DNA from: Elysia marginata
Taxonomy: Eukaryota > Mollusca > Gastropoda > Plakobranchidae
Direction: 5' to 3'
NCBI GenBank assembly: GCA_019649035.1
Contig: BMAT01005633.1
Span: forward strand, 245,632 to 267,855
DNA length: 22,224 bases
The position numbers were made by a program, and so were the translations under genes. Under the pieces are notes generated by a model. It saw only the letters and a program-made list of their open reading frames with translations. It ran no database searches and was not told the DNA's origin. This document shows positions 10,238 to 19,200 of the stretch, piece by piece (the stretch's first letter is position 1; each line of letters begins with the position of its first letter).

Positions 10238-13200
10238 GAATCATTATAGAGCGAAAAAGAGAAGGAGAGAAACACATAGACAAAAGGGAAAAAGAGAAAA
10301 CACCAAGAAAAAAATTGATTCTATTTTCTCACACAGTGTCGCTGATCACAATGCTCACCTGTCAAAGTTCCATCAGATGAAATAAGGGGCCTGAAAATGT
10401 CGTACCATGCTGTGCTGGTCTGGTACTCTGATACTGTAACTTCCGACATTTCCCTAACAACACAGGGTGGAGTGTGGTAGATCTGGTAAGCATTAAAAGG
10501 GGAAAAAAACAACAGATAGAAATTTATTTAGTAACAGGAGCAGTAATTACCATGACGCCATCCCCTCACACTGAGTTCATGGCTATTAATATTACACTAA
10601 AAGCACTATTTCAGCCCAAAAGTCTTTTGCCAAAAACATTTGACTGTTGCAATGAAAAACTGCAAAGCAATGCAAATGATTTATGCTATGTACATTGCCA
10701 GTTACACAAGTTTACTTTCATTTCTAACCTACCACTTTCTTTTCTTAGCAATAATTGGGTTTGTAGACATGTAGAAAAGCTAACTGTTCCAGTCTAGAAT
10801 TTCAACTTAGATCTAGATCTATCAAGATAAAAGAGTGATGTAAACTGTACATCCAATGAGTCTGATTTTGCAAAAGAGGAGACTGAAGCAAGTGGTTCTA
10901 GATCAAGTAAAAAAGAAGTAGATGACCATCTAGTTGGTTATCTTAGGGAGGCAAACTCTTGAAATAGATCTTACAGCCCAGGAGCTACGCCTTATCCTAA
11001 TCTAATTTTAGATATGCAAATTATTCAACTTGCAAATGTATTCATAAATTTGCAATTTTCGGTAACATATGATGTAGCTTGTCCAATTATCTTTGCAAAA
11101 GTATCCTACACTTGGTATCTATTGCTAAGCCATTCTGTGTGAGATGAATTTTGAAACTGCACTTAAAATTTTTGTAATACCCTAATTATTAAACTAGCAC
11201 ATCTGTACAAAAATCACATAGTGATAGAAGGTTTAGGAACATGTGACATTCAAAGGTAGAATTTTTTGGTGCACAAAATATTTGGCAGGTCGTATTTTGT
11301 TTGGGTTCCCCCTTGTAAATCTTAATCTTAAACACTATAATTTTTGCCAATACAATTATAAAGTACTACAACTCTCACCCCTAAGATCCTATCCAGGTGA
11401 TACACCACAGCATAGGCCATGTGGTACGAGCCTGGTCCATCTGCTGCAATAAAGGTTGCCCGCCTGGCCGCTGGCTTTGGGCCAGTGTGAACATCCCCCA
11501 AGGCAGAGCGGTTGAAATTGATAGTAAACTGACCGCCACCTCCGTCACTGTTCTTTATCAGGTGGTTGTATTTATGAAGAGCTTGATGCTGGGCTGATTG
11601 ACGCCAAGCTGACTCCCTCGTGCCTGGCAGATCAAGAAAATAAGAAAGAAAGAAATTATTAGGTATTTCATAGCATTGCATGTTTACGCAATTGTCTACT
11701 TACAAAAAATAGTTCACAAAATTACACACAAAACTTCAAAATTTAGTTGCATTAAAACAGTTAACCCCTTTATGATCTATAATGTATGCTGTGTGTCCTA
11801 TTTGTCATGACAAGATGCAGACACAACGAACACTGTACGTCATCAAATCAGTGGATTTTGCCGTTCCCCGTTTACTCATACGATGTATGTCGTTTTCTGC
11901 ACTGCATAAGTGGGGCATTTAACGCAGAGTTATTTAAAACAGGGATGTTAAAAATATACAAATAATCCCACTTTTTAACCTGGAACTGCTACGTCGTGGC
12001 GATCGACAAGATCTACATTACGAAGGGGTTGAGTGATATTTATACCATAACTTCCTATATTTTTTGTGTGTTACATTTAAAATTTGTTCTAAATTTGGCT
12101 TACATTTATAACAAATATAACAAGTTATGGATAAATCCCCAAACTTTTGTCAAAAAAATTGTTTAGGTAGGTATCTTAAACTTGATTTTTCTTTTTATCT
12201 ATGGTTTGACGGTTTACCCCTTCACTATCTGACCCTTCCCTCTTACAAAAGAAATGCAAAAGCACCTATCTATCAACGTGTTTACTCACCTTTGAGACCA
12301 AGATGAGTCATAAGTCTTTTTTCTCTAGAGGCATATGCTGAAGTCATTGATTGTGAAACGCCATCAAGACATTTTGAAATTTCTGTAAATAATCTGCTGT
12401 CTTCATTTTCATTATCAGCAATATCATCTTCATCTTCATCATCATCTGCGCCCAAATCTCTTCTCAAGCTGTTATTATCTACAGACCCCTCTTTGCGAGA
12501 GTTTTCATGACGCTCAGGCTCAAGCCCGGCTCCTTTATGATTATTGTTGTCATCTGCAGATCTGTAGGTTTTCACTTTATCAGAACCTTTATCAACTTTA
12601 CCCCATGGCCCCAGGGGCTCCTCATCTTTTGAAACATAACCTGAGCGGCGAATAAAAAGTGTTGTCCCAGAGGAGGAGCGAGATATTGCCAGGTCGGAGG
12701 AATTTTTCATCACAACTGTCATCAGACCTAGCCAAAAAGTATACAAGTTGAATAAAAAGAAACCTAAATTTTACAGGGTTTAGTGTTCATAATAAGGGGA
12801 TGTAGACTGGTCTTAAATGATCAAACTGATATGAAAATCCTTTTTTTTAACTTGAAAGAAAGTGTTTGCAAGAGAAATATAGAGTACTACATCTTGCATC
12901 ATTTACAAAGCATCTTCTTTTACTTTGGTTACTCAAGCAGAAGTGATCAGTTAAAATCAAGATCAGAGTCGTATACAAATATTTTGCTCCTTTTTGTTTC
13001 ATTCTGTATTGTTCTTTGTTTTAAGATAAAAGACATTAGGATGACATCTCTCAGATAATTGTCCAGCAAACTGATCTGCTATAGCCTTCTATCTCACACT
13101 TATAAAACTATGCTATCACTAACTACTAGTCTTATTTGACATTTGAGTCCACATAACTTGAAACTGGATAATTTGAATACTAGTTCTATTTGAACAATGT

Positions 13201-16200
13201 TTGTTATACCAATCTATTTCTCCTTAGCAAATATACTGATAAGTCACAACAAGGATAATTCAAAGTTATACTTTGTTCCCATGGAGTTCAAAATATCCAG
13301 AAGGGACTGTATAAAATGTTTTAGAACAAGCTGTCTGAGATTCACAGTTTCACACTCACTCTCTGATTCCGGTTTTGTGCTGAATGTGATGAAAGACTTG
13401 CACCGAGGGTCTGATATACACTTGATGGCAACTTCCTGTAGTGATGCCACAGTGTGGAAACAGCCCCACGACACCCTAGAGCCTGAGCAAGGATAGTCGA
13501 AGATGCCAGGGTAGTTGGTCCTGTTGTAGCGATCAAACTGAGACAGTGCACCACCACTGAAGACCACACCCCCTCCACCACCTGCCTCCTGGTTACTTGT
13601 GTCTCGCTGGCAGGAGCAGAGTGAGATTGTTTCAGAGTAAGTTAAGGTGTCATGAGAGAGCACAAAAAGAACATGTGATCATGGTAAGTCCAACTTGGGT
13701 AAAAACGGAATAAACAAAGTTTAGATACACCATCATCTGATTCAGAATTTTTTTTAAAGTACTGCAAAAAATTCTTATAATCAAAAATTTTTTTGTACTA
13801 TTTTGCCTAACAGAAACACAGACTTAGGCAATCATTCAAATTCATTATTCTATATTAGGCTGAAAATGAGTAAAGTAATATTGGCAGCACCAGGAAGATA
13901 ACAAGCTATCTGGGAAAATAAGACACAGACTGGAAATCAAACATTGATCAGACACTTGCTCTTTTATACCTTTTTTTTAGCGCAACAAAATACAGGTTTG
14001 CGTTTATCAGAAAATACTTTGTCCAAGACAAAGTAAAAAGGATACCTGGATAGTGGGTCTTTTTATGGAAATGGTTTTCAATGGCTACAAAAAGATCTAA
14101 AAACGTGTTTTAGAATCACTGTGATTGCCTTACAAATGAGGGATAGCATTGGGATAAGGGAAGATGAATGAGAGTCCTAACTGTACTGAGTTTGACGTCT
14201 CGGGTGTAATGTCATGTCAGACTTTGGGGCTCAATAAAATGTTTCAGAAATAAAACTAAGTTGTATAATTTTGCTTGAAGTATGTAATGGGCTGGATGCA
14301 ACACTTTGAACACAATAATTTTTACAGAACACAATATTTAGAGCACAAAACTCATGTCCTGAGTGATTCTGAAATGAAAAAAAGTCACACTTTTTGAGTC
14401 ATGGGTGATTCTCACATGAACTTTTGTTTAACAAAAATGAACCCCTTGCTATTTGCTAGTTATATTAGAATTAAATTGGACTTTTTAAAAATTAATGTGA
14501 AATATTTACACAGTAAAATACTTCTGAACCAAAAGTTGTCTTTTACGCAAAACAACCCTTTTTCACAGCCTCAGAAATACTACAGATACCAGACCCAGCC
14601 AGCAAGATGTACCTGGAGCTCAAGTACCATAATCACGTGAATTTTGCCAAAATGCTGATATGTGCCCTATTCTGTAATGAGGGCAATATTGCTTTACAAT
14701 GTTCACGAACTGCACAATGCAAAGAATTGGTTTGAAGGAATAAAGAGAGTGAGGTACCCAATCAGTGAAACATTGTAAGGCTGGCAGAAAAAAACCAATA
14801 ACTTACTCAGCTTAGGGATTAAAGCTAGGGTATTTGGATTAGAAATAAGCCCTCTCTCACACCCACAGGGATAACTCTCATACTATAAATACAAACATTG
14901 CGCTGTGGGGTCAGTATTTTACTCTTTCAAAGGAAATGGACGGTTTGTGAACAGCTTTATTTCCCAAAGCTGTAAAATCTGCTCTTTCTGTAGCTTACCC
15001 CAGCACTACGGTCAAAATCATCTTGGTGCATGGATTCCACCTGATAGTTGTTGTGACGTACGCTGCTGTCCATGCCATTATTGCCAGATTCTCTCACCAC
15101 AAGGGGCCTCACAGGCGCTGTAATTGAGAGGAAGTCAGTTTAAAGATATAATCAGTGTTATCATATTCTGGAAATGTCAGTATAATAGTAATTAACAGCT
15201 TTAAAAAAAATTTAATGAAAAGATATAAAGTTTATCTTAAAAAAAAAAAAAAATACCTTTAAAAATTGCCCAAGACTTTACAGGTCAATGCAAAAATATA
15301 AATATTCATACATTAATGTATATTTTTTACTAAAATTTTAACCCACAAAGTTTTTCCAATTTTCCAAAGATTGTGTTGTTTTTCTAGAATTCTATAAAAC
15401 TTTTGAGACTTTACCTTATATTTGCATACAGCGCATGATATAAAAATTTCTTTCCAAAATACCATATATTTTTTTCAATTACCATATCTAAAACAAAATT
15501 ACAACAAAAAAATCTTGAGCTTTCCCTTGTCAAAATTTCTTCTTGTTTTCATTTAGACATAGACTTTGTTATTGTCCAGGGGAAAAAAATGTTTAAAACA
15601 TACAAGAGCAGGCTGAAAAAAGTTTTAGTACGGCAAACTTGAAATTTGATACAAATACTTTCTAACCGTTTGCTAGGTTACCTAAAACATCAACATCCCC
15701 TAAAAAATCGGCGCCTGACAACAAGCTGTTATGACAAAATTGATACTTCCAACAATGTTTGTATTGTTCACGCAGTTTGGTTACTGAATTTAAGGCTAAG
15801 GGATGCTGTGCTGCAAATGTTCATGCAAAAATGAAGTCTGAGTACGGCAAAAAGTTTATTTCTGAAAGTACAGTTCAAAGGTGGGTGAGAATATTTATAG
15901 GAAAAGATCCTACTTGGACAAGTATGTGTGTACCAAGCATACAGGCTAGTCAATTAGTGCATAAGATACAACCCATCAAGGGGATATATGATTAAGTCAA
16001 ATCAAAAAGTTAAAGAGACAAGAACTGCAATTGTGACTTCTCTTTTGGCATACGATGGAGTCTCAGTAAGCCCATACAAGTCGCTATATTCATAATGGGT
16101 TAAAACAATTTAAATTCCAACGTTGCATACAGCTTAAATTTTCCCTATCAGACTATTTCCTGTTTCCCCAGCTCCTGAAGTACCTTAAGGCCAATAACAA

Positions 16201-19200
16201 CAAACATGCAATAGCAGATGTTTGCTGATGGTGCCATGTACGATCACAGCAATCCTGCTCCTATAAAATGTGCCAATGGGCTTGATGTTGGCAGCTCTGT
16301 GTACATCCTGGTGGTGACTACATTGGAAATTGAACTATTGGGCTTTAATATGACATATAGTTTGCTTGTGAAGTAAATAATAAAGCTATGTAAAACTTAC
16401 TTTTGCGTCCCCCCTTGTTACGCTAATACCAAAGCAAGAGTTTTCTCTTTTTAGACTTTTGTACTTTATCCTAAACTCCCCACATACCAAATTCCAGGGA
16501 TGGAACCAGGTCACACAAAAATCCCAGAAAATATCTCCTCTCCAACCCCACTTCACAAATACGAAACACCAATTGACCTTATTTGAAGCACCGTAGAGGG
16601 TTTTGTTAACATACTAACATCCATAATGGTTGATAAAGATTATGATCTGTGTCTTTCTTTATTTTTTAATATTTTTTTAGGCCATCGTAGAAACAAAAAT
16701 ACAAAACCGAAAATCCACTTAAACCAGAAATAGTTTCACCCCTGGCTACAAACTCTCAACCTACAGAACTTACAGGCTTGCTTGAGAAGCCCCTTCAGTT
16801 CCCCTGCTACTGCTGCAGTGGAGTCAAACTCCAGCTTGGATAAGCGGTTTATGAAGTCCTTTGCTGCTTCATCAATGCCTCGAGGTGGATGTGACAGGAT
16901 CAAGCTTAACACATTGATGATTGCTAGGTCCAAGTTTTTCCGTGAGTTAAGCCCATCACACCTGCCCTTGCTGCATGGGAAGTCTAAAAATGAGGAGATA
17001 TGTGAAGCAGCTTGTGTAAGAGAAATTTATAATAAAGCAAATTTAAAAAATTAGAATTCAAAGCTTCTAACAATTGTTTTAAAAGAGGGACCTCTTTCTT
17101 CAGATGTCTTGTGTACAGGGCAAATGAGATGGATGCCGCATTATTTACCTGCAAGGGTGTTGCTGTTTTGAACAAGACATTTTTCTAAGCTTTCAAACTT
17201 TGACAATGTCAATCAATTATAAAAATTTTGAGGCCAGATATTGTAACTTTTGTTGATTTATAATATAGAGAAAAAGAAGAAAAATAGAACTTTAAATGGT
17301 GTTTGACAAAAAAGAAATTCTGGCCTCAAACTTGTTTGCTCTGGATGTAAAACATATTGTCCTTGAGGCTTTTTTTCACAGGAAATTTACAAAACTTCAT
17401 AAAATTAACTCAATAATGCACAACATTAACTTAGCCCACACTCCAGACCAAGGTGTAGATTGACAAAGACAAAGTATCTTACTTCTGCCATTGTGTTCAC
17501 AGTCGGAGCTACTGGAGCAGCTTTTTTCTCCAAGCTCAAGGTCATCCAGATCTGCAAGCTTGACGTCCTTGTTCTGCACTAGGACAAAGTCCTTCAGGTC
17601 CAGCTTGTTGAACCTCAGGCTGCCCACCGGACTCTCGTCCAGGTAAATTAGCAGACGTGTAACTTGTAAAGCCATCTGGAGCACAGAGGATAGATTTATG
17701 CTAGAACAGTTACAGGGGGCTAATGGTACTTAACTTGATAACAATGGCCGGACGCTGTCAACGTCCGGTGCACCATTTTATATCTACAGTTGGACACTGC
17801 CGGCGTCCGATGTATAGTCATAACTAAGAAGGGGAGAAAGACGATGTACAACCAAAACTATGAAATAGTTTGACCGCAGAAGTTATCTATAGTAGATTGA
17901 ACTTCCGAGAGACACTAAATTTAACTCTTTTAGCGGTTTTTGCAGCGATCTAGAAGTTACAACCGTACATGAAGATCTATGCTTGGATTAAGATCTATAA
18001 AAATTAAGCGCAGAAGTATAAGATAATTACATGGTAAAAGAGTTAAAACAATTATCTAGCCCCTTTGAATTAGATAATGTTACAAAGAAATTTAGGCTTT
18101 ATTTCAGAAAAAAAAACCCAGAAAAAAAATTTTAAGTCTTTAAAGACATATTAAAGGCAAAAGTAGCAGACAGGCATTTTTTTCATAACAGGATCTAGTT
18201 TTTGTGTTTCACAATCATGTTTGGGGGACTAAAAACAAAGAATAACCTTTACTTTATCATTTCCAAGTTTGGTTGCCATGGAAAACGATTGTTGTAGTCG
18301 CAGAATTGGATAAAAACAGTAAACTTTAGGCTCTGATTTATGCCAAAATTTAAACAATGGATCTGCATTATGTAAAACAAAATCGTTTAGTAAAGTCAAT
18401 TTAGACATTTTGTCCAGAGCATTTATTTGTAGCTGCTTTTACAGATTAAAAAATATTTTTTTAATTTACATAAAAGATAAAAATGGCAAAAAGTATTTTT
18501 TTGAAAAACAAAAATAATTGTAAAGCAAAAAGAAACAAAAACCTTGAAAAAATCTTTAGTCAAAATCAAGAACAATGAATTGGCAAGTGATAAACAAAGT
18601 TTGAAGTGAACTGCTCTACAATTTACAGCACTATATCAAGATAAACGTACAAAAAAAAAGATATTTTGAGAAAAATGCAAAAGAAAGTGAAAGGTAAAAA
18701 GTAAACCTAAAGTTTTAGGCAAAGCAGCTGTGTATGTCTACCCTCTCCATGTCTCATGCATTGACTGCAGTTCCGCAAATAGCATTTTGTCTCTTCGCCA
18801 GTCGCTACCTGCAATTTACTTGCTATCAGTGTCATAACATTTAGAAGTAAAAAGAACAACAGCTATTTTTAGAGGCTAACGGTATCAAGAAACAGACTAT
18901 AGAAAAATACTTCTACGAAATTGAATGACTTTCACCCTGTTCGGTGCTTTAGTTTTTATTGCTCGCTTGGAAAGTGGACTGTTCCCAAAGTCAACTGCAG
19001 GCTAGAGTCCATAAGAGGGGAGATAGCTTAAAATATGTATTGAAGCCAAATCGTTTGTCCTATTGAAATAAATTATTTTCATAGCATTTTGACTTATCCT
19101 CATTTTAAGAAAAAATACTTGTAGGTGTCTTTGGAACAAAAAACCTGTGCCATTGTGTGAGAGAAAGATAAACTTTCATAATTTCAACAAATTTTTGAAA

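Noticed and set aside
10035..10385. Three overlapping open frames on both strands with arginine-glutamate or serine-leucine runs
   Set aside because: They are translations of the GA/CT microsatellite. Only 10359-10482 is coding here, in a different frame.
12290..12727. Two separate adjacent genes with a new start at a methionine in coding exon 7 (near residue 674)
   Set aside because: The exon reads through without a stop from the VLK module into the linker, and no promoter-like sequence or polyadenylation layout separates the halves. Transcript data would settle it.
18720..18830. Less AT-rich patch in the intron between coding exons 2 and 3, considered as a skipped exon
   Set aside because: Coding exons 2 and 3 join exactly as in the VLK family, leaving no missing segment, and no frame here is open with suitable splice sites.
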